64,000 bases of DNA, taken from positions 45,501,534 to 45,565,533 of the forward strand of contig NC_041009.1 in assembly GCF_004193775.1 (NCBI RefSeq), read 5' to 3'. The position numbers were made by a program, and so were the translations under genes. Under the pieces are notes generated by a model. It had not been told where the DNA came from. It ran no database searches and saw only the letters and a program-made list of their open reading frames with translations. This DNA is from Glycine soja (taxonomy: Eukaryota; Streptophyta; Magnoliopsida; Fabales; Fabaceae). Each line of letters starts with the position of its first letter. Positions within the stretch are counted from its first letter, which is position 1. Positions 1 through 14,489 of this stretch are shown piece after piece.

Positions 1-2619
1 TGTGGGAGAATTCAATCACTTCTTTTAAAGTTCTCAAGCAAATTAGATAATAAGTTGATGACACTGTTTTGTTAGAAAAGAGCTTGGCTTGTTTAGTTCA
101 TAGTTTTGTTTAATGTAAATTGTATTGGACTTGAGCTAATTAATTAAGTTATCAATAAATTGTCAAAATATTTTTGAGAGATTTACTAAAATTGAAATTC
201 TAAGATATTTTATCTAAATTCTAAGATAAGATATCCATAATTTGAATTTAAGTAAATCCTAAAAAAAATATTTATAATTTGATAATTGAATTAGGTCAAC
301 CGTAGAATAAATTCAACATTGTTTATATAAATATAATGTGACCAATCATTTGTCTATTTGAGGGGGAAGTGTGTAAAATAGTATATGAATAGGATCACTT
401 AGTGCAATCAAATGTGATGATGTATGAAACTATAAGTGTGAAGGCCACTGCCAAATAAAAGCTTTTTGTGATAAAGTGAATGTGAATAGAACAGTAGTTC
501 TAAAGGTGACCCATGTGTCTCATAGAGGGTGCAGGTATCACAGAATTGATGCCATATATATGATGATGAGAGGTCGATGACATAAAGGAAAGGAAATTGG
601 ATAAATCAGTGGCTAATAAAAGCATCTAGCTAACTATACCTTTGAATATTGCAATCTTTTGCACATCAAATTTGGAATATATAATTGCTGAGGGAATATA
701 TTATGTGAAGGACGTTTTGCACTCGATTAGAAGCCCTTGTTCGATATTGGGGCTGTTGATCCCCTTTTTTCGTGGCCACCTTTTTTTTCTTCACACGGCT
801 GTGGTCCCTTATTTGTTGGGCATGCATGTATATGATCATACTCACATGTTCTATTGTTCACCCACATGTACATCCCATGCAAAAAAAAAAAACTATAACT
901 ATCCGAAACGCATGCATACCTACAAAGAAAACACAAACTCTGCATCCATTTGATTTACTTTATTTATTTCTCTGAATTTTCAGTAATACTTTTGTCATAT
1001 AGGAGTTAATTTGCTTGCATAAGATTTAGGTTTAGTTTTTGGTGAAGAAAAGTTTATGTGCGGGGAAAGCTAGATGAATGTTTTGTTTTGGGGGGAGGGG
1101 AAGTGAAAATTTTTGGATAGTAATTATCCTCATTTTTTTCCATTGTTTTGTTTGCATTAGCTTACTAATAAAAGGTGTCAACCTAACCAAAATTGATACA
1201 ATTGTTAAGAATCAGACTCATATCTAAAAAGAACTTTATTTAATGAATTTTATTATCCATAGGAAGACTTTATTTGTAGATAATCTATAAGTACTTATTA
1301 AGTATTCAGAGAACTCAATTCACATAAACTTTTTGCCTAAATAAATTATCAGTCGGACAATTAGTGAAATACAAGGAAACGATTGTTAGCAACAATACCA
1401 TAATATTTTAACCCTAGCTATGTGTACGTTCAATAATTTTTTAATTATTAATTATAAATAAAGATAATATTTTAAAAGAAAACTAGGAGAGAGGATAGCC
1501 CCCGATCGAAGCAACACTAACATCTGCCCGAGTTTAAGAGATGTTGTGTTTTAACGTAAAAAAAATGACTTTTTTAATTTTTAAAATAATTTAAAATTAA
1601 ATTTAAAAAATAAGAGTTTTGAAATTAAAGTTAAATTTATTTGTTAGTTTCACAATTTTTTTAAATTAAAAGTTACTTTAAAATACCAGAATCTTATATT
1701 TAAAATAGATCGGAGAAGAAGCTAGAAAGTCTTAAAATTAATTTATCGAAATAATTTTCTATTTTTTTAATTAAAAACTACTTATAATAGCAAAAAAATA
1801 CATTAAGGAAAACACTGCCTTAATAAAATTTAAAATTAATTTATCATAATAACTTTTCTATTATTTTTAAAATAAAGAGCACACTGCAATGAACCAGTTT
1901 ACATGCATGCATGTATAGTTCTTATAATTCGAAGTCAACTGAGTTTCAGTGCCTTATATATATTCACACATTATAAAAAAAACTAAAAAATCACTAAGCT
2001 TAAATATATTTGAAATCTTTAATATATATCCAGTTTTTATTTCAAGTCTCTGATAAATTTATTTATTATTTTAAGTATATGATATATTAAAAGTTTTATT
2101 TTCTGTTATTGTTACCAATTAAATAATAATATGATATCATCTCAATTATTCATTTAATACATATAAATCGATATTTAAAACAAAACTTTTTAATGTATCG
2201 AAAAGTCAAAATAATAAATTTTTTTATCAAAAGTCCAAAACAAAAATCAAATATATATCAATTTCTTGATAATTATTGAAGCCCATCTTTATTTTTAAAC
2301 AGATTCATTCACTTGTTACATTACAATTCCAAATTAATTGTAATACTCCTCAGTGTGCTCCATGATCAACCCTATTAAGCAAGTTGGATTAAATACTTCA
2401 AAGCTTCTCCCAAATAATGGCTGCCACCCGTTGCACCTTGTATATTGAAAATAATTAAAAATTTACCAAACGCCCCCTGCAAGGAAAAATCATCCAATCC
2501 CCCTCACATTCGTGAACTTAATGTTAGAACGCCCCACTGCATCCTGCCTCACACGCCCCACCATTCAATTAATAATGAATAAAATATACTATTATTTATA
2601 TAAATATATGTAAAAGATA

Positions 2620-2626
<7 letters not shown>

Positions 2627-2668
<42 letters not shown>
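2627..2668. repeat. (TA)21 microsatellite
   Basis: An uninterrupted TA dinucleotide run of about 42 bp in intergenic DNA. Runs of this kind are usually polymorphic in length between accessions. Confidence 0.97.
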
Positions 2669-2671
<3 letters not shown>

Positions 2672-3943
2672 GGTGTGGTGTGAGACGAAGTGGATATTAA
2701 AGTCCTAGTACCTGCATCCATTTCCCTTAAAACTTTGGAGGTAAATATTTATCCTGAATCCATCGCGAATAAGCAAGTATTTACTTATTTATTTGTGAAT
2801 ATTCTTATAATTACTTGTAGGATATGAGTGCATTTTATCATTCCTAGCTTACTGTCATGAAATTTGCTTATACTCCTATATAGTTTATATATGATTATCA
2901 TAAATAGTAGCGCCGTGTGAATTAATAATGTGTACATGAACATAGACAGCTTGGAATGAGGGAAAGATGAAAAACTGAAGTGAAGGCGTTGTGTTTATAC
3001 TTTTACATGTGCGTGAGAAACTGAGAATAAAAAAATGACTACTTGCACTTTGATTGACGTTGAAAGTGGAGTGCGTGAAGATTTTCTACAATTATGCAAA
3101 TGCAATTATCTTATATGACACGAAGTTTGATCTTATTATATTCATTAAATACCAACCTTTTTAGAATCGGAGGTTGCTCAATGTAACCTTTTACATGGAA
3201 GAAATCATTAACTACTTTGTTTAATCATCTTTTGAGCCCAACAAACAGCTTACCAAAACAGTCACAACTAACATTGCTTAATTACCAAATTTACTTTTTG
3301 TTTCATTTATGTAACAATCATCACTGAATTTCAAGGATTTTGTATGTGTATCATATAGAAGTTAAAGTTATACATTCTACTCTAATAAATGATGCTTCAA
3401 ATTTGTTACACAGGGATAGATGAGTTGCTCTTTTAGAGTGGAATATATCATTTAATTTTTAGTCCCTAAAATTAAAACTTGATTTTTTTTAGTCCTCTAT
3501 TTATTTCATTTTTTATTTTAAATTTATTTATAATAATTACATATAACTATAAATACTGTACAAGTTTGAGACATTTCTAGTTACTTATAAATTCATTGTT
3601 TGTTCCCCCTCATGAATTGTAGTTAGTTATAAATTCAAAAATTAAAGAAATAACATAATCACATGTGATTTCAAGCATTGTTTAATTTATCCTCACGTGA
3701 CTTTGTATCTTTGTCCATTAGCCTATGTAATCTGTTTAATTTATGATAAGAGAATGCAAGTGATCCACTCACATGAGTATTTCAACCGCCTCTCTAAAAT
3801 CCACAATCCATATTCCAAAGGTAAATGAGGAACACAATTTCATGTTTTTTGAGCTAGATAATTCGATAGAAAATTATCTAATATCCGTATATCTTCAATC
3901 ATATATATAATGTTCAAATATATATTTTCTATACATAAAATAT

Positions 3944-3970
3944 TTATATATATATATATATATATATATA
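3944..3970. repeat. (TA)n microsatellite
   Basis: A TA dinucleotide run of about 27 bp in AT-rich intergenic sequence. Confidence 0.93.
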
Positions 3971-4814
3971 CTTTAGAAAGAAAAAAATTACTATAAGTAA
4001 TGTAAATTTGGCTACTAACAGGCAATCATGTTAAAAATGTATTCTGAATAAAAAATATGTCGAAGGCATAGAAATTAAAACGGAATCAAAGGGAAATTAT
4101 ATGTGGATATTTTTCTAGTTGATTTGATCATGTGAAACGATGTATAGTCGACTCGTGTTTGTAACTAGTGAGACAAAAAAAGTATTATTTTGGTTATTAG
4201 CATTTTCCCTTTCTTCGTGCACACTCACACAAAGGGTTGGAGGAAAGGTTTTCCCATGTTGAATCATAATCAAGGGTCAATTATCACTAAATCCATAATT
4301 GGTCACGGAGACTGCTTTTATGTTTTCTCCCTTTCTTTAATTTCCACTAGTTTATGTGTATGGTTTGTGGGTGCTTTGGCGACATTATAGGTCACAATTA
4401 AGAATAATGTTGAGACCAACATTTCAAAAGAAAAATATTGCTCTTTTCACACCATTTTTCTCTTTTGATTCAAGCATATACAAAACATTAAAACTTCGAA
4501 ATTAAGCATGAAGAATGTTCAAATGATTTGAAATCGAATATCACCGGTTATGCACTTTATCCGTGAGACGGTGACCTAGTTAACGATTTTAGATTTTGCC
4601 CTTCTTTTGTCCCTGTAACAGAGAATTTTTTTTAGTCTTATAATTATTTTTTTGTTTTGCTTTAGTCTATTAGAGTATTGTATACTCTTGATTTTTTTAA
4701 TAAATTTTTTCATAAGTACATATAAGAGGAAAAAAAGAACATAAAATTCATTAAACTTTTTGAATAAGTTAAAACTAACTTATGCATCATAACTTTTGAA
4801 AAAGCTAAATAAAA

Positions 4815-5263
4815 CAATTCAATTCAATTTATCTACTTATTTTTGTTTCTTATAAATACTTGTGAATAAATTTAGACTTAAATAACCTTTTGATCCCAAT
4901 AAAATATGATATTTTATTGTCCTTTAATTATTATATTTTTAGTGTTATCTTTCTTATGTAAATTGAATTTTTAAATATATCTTATTAATTATTTTGAATA
5001 AAAAAGAATTTAAAAATATAATTTATTAAAGAAATTATCAAATCCTTTTGATGATGACAAGTCAATGAATTATCATTGTCATTGTTATATCATCAATTAA
5101 CATTATTACTTAACAGTATAGACTAAAAAAAATTAAAATTAAAACAAATATTTATTAAACTAAAAAAAAACTCTATTGTACAGACACCAAAAGGTTATCT
5201 AAGTGTAAACTTATTCATAAGTATCTATAAGAAACAAAAATAAGTAGATGAAATGAACTGAGT
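4815..5263. mobile_element. Terminal-inverted-repeat element, about 450 bp (MITE-like)
   Basis: The arm at about 4831-4893 (tctacttatttttgtttctt, then ...aaataaccttttg) reappears in inverted orientation at 5188-5248. About 60 bp are matched at high identity, and weaker pairing extends outward to roughly 4815 and 5263. The interior is AT-rich with no open frame. Long inverted arms without coding capacity fit a non-autonomous DNA transposon, perhaps MULE-derived. I could not fix the exact ends or a target duplication. Confidence 0.6.
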
Positions 5264-6917
5264 TTCTTATTAACATACATCAATCAAGACGTTAGCAAAT
5301 ATGTATTATTTTAAATAGTTTTAGCTTTTAATTATATTGTTTTGATTAGCACATCCCTAGTTTTTATCCTTCATCTCTTTAAAAAAAATTGGTGATTTTT
5401 TTTTTATCCTTGACCTAATACGCTTCCTATATATGTATATACAACTTTAACAGTGAAGTTGCATATATAATTACAGAGAATGAAAATTCTACAAAAGTCA
5501 TGACATTTTAAAATAGGCAGCATCATACAACCTTTTATGCATAGTTCAACAATTAGACTTTACACCCTTTGTGACGAGAACACATCAGATACTATACTCA
5601 ATCTTATATAGCCAAAAGCTCTACAATTCAAAGACATATCTTGTAATTTGATTGACGAATAGTATATATAGGATACAATTTGATCAAAGGTATATTCTAA
5701 CTATAATATGCTAATTGAGCAGCGTATTATAGCAGGAAGTATTTAATTAATTAGTGTCTTCAGCTGATAAAGTTTAATTATTTTTCTCATATGATGTGTA
5801 AAGATACAGTATCGAATCTTCGTTTTTATTAAAGGGCTAACTGAAAGTCTAGGAAAGGAGAGATGATGCATGGTTTCAGAAAGGAGAGCTTGCCTTCGGT
5901 GTAAATGAAAAAAAAAAAAAGAAGAGTAAAAGCATTGTTAATTGACGCTACTCTAGATCGAGCTCGCAATGTAGTTGAGGAAATCATCAAGTGAAATTAA
6001 TTAGTACTAATATCATAATTACATTATTTTTTATTATCATGATTTTCACGCAAATTATATATTCTGATTCACGATATATCTTCAATATCTAGTGAGTTTG
6101 TTTAAATTTAAAAAAACAATTTTAAAATAAATATTTTTCATATAAACACTTTTTTAAGAGGCATATATGATTTATTTATTTATTAAAATCATTAAAAAAA
6201 TAGTTTTACAAAAATAATTTAAACAAACACACAAAAAAATTTAAAAAATATTGATTTTATTAAAATAAATATTTATTTTTTAACAAATTAAGTTTTAATA
6301 AACCAACCTATCATCATCATCAGACAAAGTGAATTCTATTTGTTAAAATGTTTAGTTTTGCCGTTTTTTATTTGATCCTAAATTAATACTAAAAAAATGT
6401 TATATTACACATTAGGAACAAACTAAATATCAAATAGAAACATAATTAAAGACTAAGACCGGACCAGATAAATAAAAATTTAAGGATTAAAATATAATTT
6501 TTTATTTTTTATAATGATAATAATGTAATGTTAAATCATTAGTATATAATATTTTTTATAGTATATATAATTCTACATTTTTATGGTCCTTAATTAAACA
6601 AGGAACTAAGAAATGTTAATTGTATTTCCCAAATCAAAGATTAATATACATAATAATCAATATAAGGTGATGATGTTGGGGATAAATATGTATGCTCAAG
6701 ATCCAATCCATAATGTTATCAATTTTAGTAAAGAATTATTCTTTATTTTATTATCATATTTATTGTTTTATTAAATTGTTTATTTAACAAGTCCTTGATT
6801 AAAATTAGAGATTTGTTATTATGATAGAGATTATGATAATGAAAAATAAGTTCTTTATAATTTGAATTTAAATTATTCTTAGTCGTAGAATTATTCTGAA
6901 TAAGACATCAATAATCT

Positions 6918-6919
<2 letters not shown>

Positions 6920-6951
<32 letters not shown>
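6920..6951. repeat. (TA)n microsatellite
   Basis: A TA run of about 32 bp in intergenic DNA. Confidence 0.95.
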
Positions 6952-6954
<3 letters not shown>

Positions 6955-9781
6955 TTTATTGGATAAAGATTAATAAATCTCATTCATTAAATTATTTATA
7001 CAGATGATGTAGATGTGGATGTCACTATTGAACTGACTCAATTGAAAATTTCTAATAGTTAATATTACCTTGATATGTCAATAGGAAGTTCTTAAAAAAA
7101 TATAATAATTTCCTTTGACATGAGATTATCATAATAATTGTCAAATTATTTATTATATTTTAATTCAGAACACCTAATTTCTTAGGATACTTGTTGAATT
7201 GGATATGATTAAATACACGTAAAATTAATGATTAATTAAGAAAGAATTCATCAACTCTAGATAATGAGTTTGAAATCTATGATAAAATTAAGACATTGTT
7301 GAGGACAATTTAATGAATGAAAAAAATAATTTTTAAAGTTATTTATTGATTAAATATAATGTGTTAACTTATTAGAGTTTGATAATAATATTATACTCCA
7401 AATTTAATCTTGAGATGTAAATGATAAAAGGAAATATTATATTATTGTTCTATTGATTCTTCTTGAAGGTAAGGTAAAATATGTTATTCGACACTCATTT
7501 TTCTTGCGGATGATGATACCGGTTCATCACTGCAGCTGAATGGAGACATGGATTTGTATGTATATTCTTAGGGTTCCTTCACCTAAAGATAGGATCTAGA
7601 TATGCCTCTGCATTTAAATAAAAAAAATGAAAATAAAAGGGAGGGAAAAAAAAAGAAGACAAGAAGAATCCATCGTGTAGATACATTCGTTTATTTTAGA
7701 CCAAGCTAAAGGATCACTCGAAAGATTGTGCCAACTTTTATCAAAACTTTTCTTCACGTATAATGCTATACAAAGGCAAAGTTGTGTGCATAGGAAAAAC
7801 CACTGATCTATCGAGAAAAGTACTGAGATAACATTGGGACTTTAGACTGGAGCAGCATTAAATTTTGAGCTTAAACTTTAGTTGACTCTAACAGCTACTA
7901 CCTTCAATTTGTAGAAGAGAATCTCTCTATTGCATGCATAAACCCCACCCCTTAGCGTAATGCCTCCTCTTTAGTTAAGGCAAATGTTTTAAAGTATTCA
8001 TACACATAATCTCAATTGCATTTCAATTATTGTAGTTTTAATATTTCTACTGAATGAATTAATCGCTGTTTTTATGCTTGCTTAACCCAAATTCACGTGG
8101 AAAAAAATTAATACTACTAGATTGAATATCATCAAACATAGAAATTCTAATCTAACCCTTATATATTAATCCCGTTTTGAAAAACTTTAGCTATAATTTG
8201 ATGTGTCTCCTCTGTATATATTATAATAAAATTGATTCATGAAAAAACTTTAGAAACCTTCTTGTAGTTGGATAAATTAGTTAGTAACTTAGTACTGATC
8301 GAATAATAACTTCTTTTGACGTAGGAAACATCGTTTCAATCATCAGGACAGATTATGTGTAAATGCCAGCAATTATCTTTTCTGCTTTTATGATTGTCAA
8401 ATAAAAAGAACGTGCACGAACTCACATGTATCAAAAGAGAGATAGATCAAATATTTTGTAGAAATGAGTGCCACATATATTGTTGTTTTCAATATTAAAC
8501 CATGTTTAAGGCCAGGTGTATATGTATTTCTAAAGCAAAGCAAGTTGGTCAGTTAGATTCCCGTTCCCTACTTATTTAGAAAAAGAAGGCTTTAGCACTT
8601 TAGACAACGAACAGCATCATACTGAAGCAATGGATGAAGATTCTCTCACACTGCAGATATATATTAAGCTTTTATATCCAATGAATTGATGAAGGGGGTT
8701 CATCTTTTTTAATTATTTAATTTATACATTGTTTCAGTTTATAGAGCATTGTACTTCACAATTGCAATTTGTTTTGTTTCAAATTACAGAGAGTATAAAG
8801 ATGGAAATCAAAAGCAAAAATTATTCAATCAAGATGACAAGATGTATGATGTATCCAGTTGAATTGCTCTATACGATGATATAGAATTGTATACTTACAT
8901 TGAAACTTTTATATATAGGAAGTGTAAATCTCAATAGGTAATTTATTACCTTTAATTTAATTAGTTTAATTAGATCAACAATCTTCCACCCCCTCTGGTC
9001 AGTGCTTCTTCATCTCCTTCTTGAGCACAAACAAAATTTCAACCATTGATTCGAACTTACGAATCATTTGCAATTCACATTTCATTTAAAATTCTATTCA
9101 AATATAAACTAATAGTACACACGTCAACGGTCAAATTCTCAAAAAACCCTTTTTCCTTAACTTATTTTTTGTTTGTTCAATAAAGATAGTCGTATTATAC
9201 CGACCCCTTTCTTTCATTTGGTCAAACTCTATTGACTCCTTTATGTATAGTTCCTTTGTTTATTATGGGCCATTGGTGCAAAATTGTGTTGTTACTGGAT
9301 CCAGCAGTTTAGCTATTATTGGCCCAACTCACAGCTCACAGAAGCAAATCTAAACTCTACAATTTGGGTAATGTTTGAATTGATAGATTGGAGGGATTAA
9401 TAATAGAGTGCAGTGAGAAGAGGGTTTCAAACTATTATGAGTTTCCATAGAAATAGAGTGGAGATGAGAAAAATGGAAGAAAAAAATTAATTGAAGAATA
9501 AATTATTAGAATTTCTCATATGACACAAAGTAAAGGACTAAATCTATTAGCCATCAAGTTAGTAGGTTGTTTCTTCTTACATTCCTAAAATATCACCCTA
9601 AATCCCCTCTTAATTATAAAAAATCAATTTTATTTTTTATTTGTAGGAATCGAAGACAAGTATTAAAGAAATTTACAATTCACATTTTTCTTAATCAACT
9701 GAATTAGACCTTTCTTGACATGGAAAGATTAATCTGAAATGAAGGTTTTACATTTTGAATTACCTAATTTGAAATTTATAA

Positions 9782-9901
9782 GGGGTGTTTCTTTCATTGC
9801 TAAATAATAAATCTGGATTCAAATTTTAAATTTTGGAGTACCTAATCCAGAATGTACAAAGAGTTAGGGTGAGATTTTTGGGGTGCAGGAAGAAACACCC
9901 C
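9782..9901. mobile_element. Short TIR element, about 120 bp (MITE-like)
   Basis: The left end reads ggggtgtttctttc. The right end is its near-perfect inverse, ggaagaaacacccc (13 of 14 match), and each is followed inward by a TGC-type extension. The interior is non-coding. A related piece (gggtgcaagaagcaattg) lies at about 10018, which suggests nested or rearranged copies. A target duplication was not evident, so the class is open. Confidence 0.45.
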
Positions 9902-11045
9902 AGTTGATATCGGCCACAATCCTCTCAAACCTTGTTAAGGCCCAAACAGCACGAAGGAGATGCAAGAATACCTATTCAGGAATAAGATAAGGGTAATATG
10001 GGAATTTTGAAACATTTTGGGGGTGCAAGAAGCAATTGTCTTAGAAAAATATTAATGGTCTTAAAATAAAATAAAAAAGGCTCAACCTCCCAAAATGGTG
10101 CTGGAAAAAATTGACCATATTGGATCTTGGACTTTCAGCATAGTGGTGGGTATCTAGTTGTTCTTGATTTAACCAAGTCACCAATCATACTTTCTGTGTA
10201 TGATAGCGAGAATCTGTTTGAGGATTATTAGTTAGGAGCTAATTCAGTCATTTCCCTCATATTGCTCGCAGCTGTGATAGAAATACTAGCAACCTTTGTT
10301 ATATTTCCAATTTATATATGATATTAGAAACAGTCCAGTCTATTCTGGTTTTAGAATGAGGCAAAAGATAAAGTGTGCTTAATTTTTAGTTTGGAAAGTC
10401 CCAAACCACAGTTTGGGGAAAATCTTGTCTCTTTTAACTATTGCACAAATCTTGTTCTGCAGTTTCCAAACTGAAATCCAAACATGCTAAAGATGGTTGT
10501 ACTTGCTTTAGAACTTAATATTAGTACTGACAATGTGACTTGCTTGATAGTCTTCTTTAGTTTATTGCACTTATAACCTACTTAACATCTATATGTAACA
10601 TTGGAGTTAAATCATGCTTGGTATATGATTTATTTGAAAAAAAAAATGGACAGGATGGGGTGCAGGTTTACTTTCCCCAAGCAATTAGCAAAACATGTAG
10701 GGAGAGGGGCCAGGTTGCCCCTATGTTGTTGGAGTTGGGTGTCTATTTCTATAACCTACGTGCTAATATAATGCAAACAATGTGTAGTGAAAGACTACGA
10801 ACCATTTTCTAGTTTCATTGAACTTATCATATGGACAATGTAATCCATATTAAACTCATGCTGTTACTGTTATTATTCTACTCAATTGATAATTCTTGTA
10901 TATATTTTCTGTATCTGTTCAGTTCTTGATATTATGATTTTGTGATAGCCTGATGTGTAATATTTTACATTTATCATCTTTCCTAGGGAGGCGTTCTTTC
11001 TGGTGTGAGTGTGACATTACTAGTTTCCTGATAGAAGAAAGTCTA

Positions 11046-11501
11046 ATGGCACATTCAACAAGCTTGATCTTTATGGGCCGCAGTTTTAGTCCACTTCCTA
11101 AAACCAAAGTCAGTGTATCTGGAAGGCTTGTCTCCAGATCTTCAGCAGGACTTTGCATTCAAGCTGTGCAAGAGAAAGGTGGACCACGAAGACTAGTGGA
11201 CATTATTAGACTTGTGCCTGAGCTCTCAAGGAATTAATTACTTTAGAAGCCCTTCTCGCAGGGCTCTGTTTGGTGGAATCTCATTGTTGGGTGGATTTTA
11301 TGTGGCACAAACAATCTCTCTTTTGGAGCTCTAGGAGTCAATGATGTTATTGCTGCAGTGTTATGTGTTCTTCTCACAGAATATGTGACAAAGTTCTACT
11401 AAAGCCGACCTAAAGTTACTTTCCTAGTTGCTCTTCTCAACAACTTTAAAATGGGTTTCACTTATGGACTCTTCATTGATGCCTTTAAGCTTGCCAGTTG
11501 A
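11046..11501 (+). pseudogene. Intronless, disrupted Ycf20-like gene (probable retropseudogene)
   Basis: The frame from ATG 11046 encodes a plastid-leader-like start followed by RRLVDIIRLVPELSRN. After a shift it continues with YFRSPSRRALFGGISLLGG, then VNDVIAAVLCVLLTEYVTKF, and ends LLNNFKMGFTYGLFIDAFKL-AS-stop. The tail NNFKMGFTYGLFIDAFKL is the signature of the Ycf20-like family of chloroplast membrane proteins. Three lesions are visible. A 4-nt gain (AATT repeated) near 11235 gives an immediate TAA. A compensating loss of about 4 nt lies near 11320. A TAA at 11400-11402 replaces a tyrosine codon. The whole homologous region is uninterrupted by introns. Nuclear Ycf20-like genes are expected to have introns, which points to a processed copy. 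The sequence downstream (11512-11680) contains a diverged direct repeat of about 50 bp and may be former 3' UTR. No poly(A) tract or target duplication was identified. Confidence 0.8.
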
Positions 11502-11699
11502 TCTTTAACATCAATGCAACTACTCGAGATTGGAACTTTCATACTTAGCTGGTTACTCTCCAAAATGGGTTTGCTTTTGTTCAGCCACCAAGCTTGTACA
11601 TTTCAGAACTGGTCAACATATAAATGCAACTATTGAAGATACATGTTACGTGGTCACTCTCCAAAATTGGTTTGGTTTGTAAATGTTAGAATTATCCCT

Positions 11700-14340
11700 T
11701 TGTACATCAGCCATAATTCTCGTAATAACATACCAATTATTTTTGCCTTATATGTCTTCTATTTTCTTTGTAATTTGTCTGGCTGTTCTGGTCTTTTTCA
11801 CTATTTTTGTACCTTTTAGGCTCTAAAAAACTGTATACCTCTTTGGTCTTTATATTTGGGCCACAAATCACAATATTGGAGTTATGAGCCTATGACCACA
11901 TTCTTATTACATTTTTCTATTTGGGTGGACCTTAGGGTAAATGGCTTACATAGGGAGGATAACTCTAATGGTTTTCCATATAGTGGATGATACTAATATT
12001 TTTAAATATCTTTTAATTAGTTGACACTTTATGCTATCACCCTACCAATCTATTGAAAATCTACTTGCGTGGCTCTATTTTGTTGCTCAAATGTTGCAAA
12101 CTAGTAGTTATTGAAGCATTTTAGCAGTTTCAAAAAACCAAAATTATATCATTAGTATTGAATAAACATAGATAGTGGAGATGTTTGGTCATCAAACACG
12201 TCAACCTCATAGACTGTATGACAAAGAACAATCTTGTTTGATTTTATAGGCATGATGTTTCTTGCTTAGTTGATATCATCTTTATGAATGTTAGGTGACG
12301 GTATTAAACCTCTAGATATTTAGTCCTTATCAAATTCTTGTAAGGAATTTTCTAAACACGAGTCAGGGTCTCAAAAAAAAATTGAGTTTCACTGTCTTGC
12401 TTGCTTTGGAAAAAGGTTGGGTGTGATAACTAAATAATTTATTAGAATATATATGCGTGTATCATATAATTGATGCCATCCTTATTTAATAATTTTATTT
12501 CTCCAACTTCCTTTTATATTAGAGATGTGAATTACAATAATGTTGATTGTCCTGACCCAACCCAGTTGAATGGTTTTTCTTTAAAAGACTAGAATTTCAT
12601 CTCTCCTTTGAGCGAAACTAATATCTCTGTATTCAAGCCTCCATCTTTCATATAAATAAATAGAAAATGGGTATTGGCATATCATCTAGAAACTAGTATA
12701 TAATATTATATTTTGTATACGTATGCATTTAGATAAAAAAAAATATTAATTAAAATTAAGGTAGTGATTTAATTGAATAATTGGAAAATAATATAGTACT
12801 GTATAACTTTTTGGGTAGATTATTCAAAATATAATTTTCCTTCACGACTAATATATTGTGCTCAATGGGGGGGGTGGATATGAGTAAGGCAAACCCTCAA
12901 AGAACTCGAAGTCTAACCAAATAAAATTAGTTTTGGCCATTGGTCAGATCAAATTGACATACGTGAAATTAAAAAGCAATCAATTCAAGCATCGGGTTCC
13001 ATCAATCAAATCATCCAAACACGAACTTAGCCAAACATGTATCCATAACTGCCTTCATTCTTATATTTTGTTTTGTTGATCTATTAGCAACATCTCATAT
13101 TGTTCATGTTGTTATTTGTCATTTTCTCCATAATACAAATCAGTTGTTAAAGTTTATTGGAAATTAAGAAATTATAAGGGATAACTTGTTAAATAAGGAA
13201 CTAGACTTATGCAATTTTATGATTTTTAAAATATGTAAGTTGATAATAAATAGTAGGGGTGAGCGTGGAACGATTTGGGATGAGTTTTTTGAGGTCTAAA
13301 AAGAATGGTTTAGAAATCTTTAAATGTTGTGCATTAATATCGTACTTACCTGGTAATACTAAACCTTATCAAATTGAGTCCTTTCGATGAGAATTTTATT
13401 TCATTAAGAAAGCCCCGAAAACACGTTTCCTCGTCAATGAAGTGTTTTACTACTATTATAATACGATATTATCTGTCCAAACAAACATAATGAAAAATAA
13501 AATAAAGATAAAAAATCACTTCTAATTGCTGTGAGATTGTTGTCCTCAACAACAAGTGAGACTCACGTTTCCACATCCTCACCCAAGCAACAAATAAACC
13601 TTCAAACTTTTTACCCTTTTTTTTTTCAGTGTGTAGCGTGTAAGAGATATAAAAAGTACTGGTTCATTTTTGTTTTGACAAAAAAAAAGTAAATAAAAGG
13701 TTAATAAAGGTTTAACAATATTTTGTCCAGTGACGTTGCTTTAATATATGGAGAGAAACGCCTATAAAAGGTTAGTAATGGTTTAACCTTTTAAGTAATC
13801 TCTATTGATATAATTTTTATTCAACAAAAGTATTAATAAAGGTTTCTAACTTTTTTTATCTCCTCTATAAAAAAAACTTTTTTATCCAATAATAAATTAC
13901 ATTTATTTATAATGAATGTTATAAATTAAATTATAAGTCTTAAGATATAAATAACATTAATTAATATTTTAATACTTTAAGGCAAATTACATTGAATATA
14001 AACTTTTCATATAATACAAAGAACAAAATACTAGTTTTTTTTACAGCAAAATACTACTTTATTATTATTTATTAAGTATCAAAATGATTTTAAATTTATA
14101 AACATTATATAAGACTCTGGATAAGACGAGAATAACACCATGTTTATCCGTAAATGATCACACTAAAAATAGAAATTTCAAGTAAATTTTGTCAATAATG
14201 TTCCCAATCTAAAATCTAAAATCTAAAATCTAAAATTGATATTCATGGATGAGGCATTACTTGACTATCATTCTCATTATAGAAATTCATTCATAAAAAT
14301 ACTCACCTAACGATAAAAATAAATAATAATCAAAGAAGTG
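11700..14340. other. Intergenic region without recognisable genes
   Basis: AT-rich DNA between the Ycf20-like pseudogene and the NF-YA promoter. No supported coding exons or structured repeats were found, apart from a short (atctaaa)4 array near 14208-14236. Confidence 0.65.
14208..14236. repeat. 7-bp tandem array (atctaaa)4
   Basis: Four consecutive copies of a heptamer, ending in aaattg. The unit resembles but does not equal the plant telomere repeat in reverse complement, so this is simply a short minisatellite. Confidence 0.85.
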
Positions 14341-14489
14341 AATATTAAAGCAACACCAAATCCAACTGAAACTCCAAAAATTTCAACCTATTTCTATTTC
14401 GAGTTAACTTGAGAGAAAAACCAAATCGAGAATCAAAGAAGAAGTAAAGTGAAAAGAAAAGAAAAAGTAAATAAATAAATAAAAAGCGT

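Larger units (their letters stand above)
1..9700. other. Gene-poor AT-rich intergenic region
   Basis: No coding region could be supported here. The short open frames, for example near 642-953, 3840-4025 and 4190-4390, have no recognisable domain, no splice partners and a composition like the surrounding DNA. What can be seen is (TA)n microsatellites near 2627, 3944 and 6920, a terminal-inverted-repeat element near 4815-5263, and many A/T homopolymer tracts. I see nothing else in 5300-9700. Confidence 0.7.

Noticed and set aside
749..775. cgatattggggctgttgatcc, which recalls the miR171 passenger strand
   Set aside because: Too many mismatches to miR171 or its star, and no complementary arm appears within a plausible precursor distance.
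10618..10812. 64-codon open frame upstream of the Ycf20-like copy
   Set aside because: It lacks an ATG start and any recognisable domain, and it is separated from the pseudogene by ordinary intergenic sequence.
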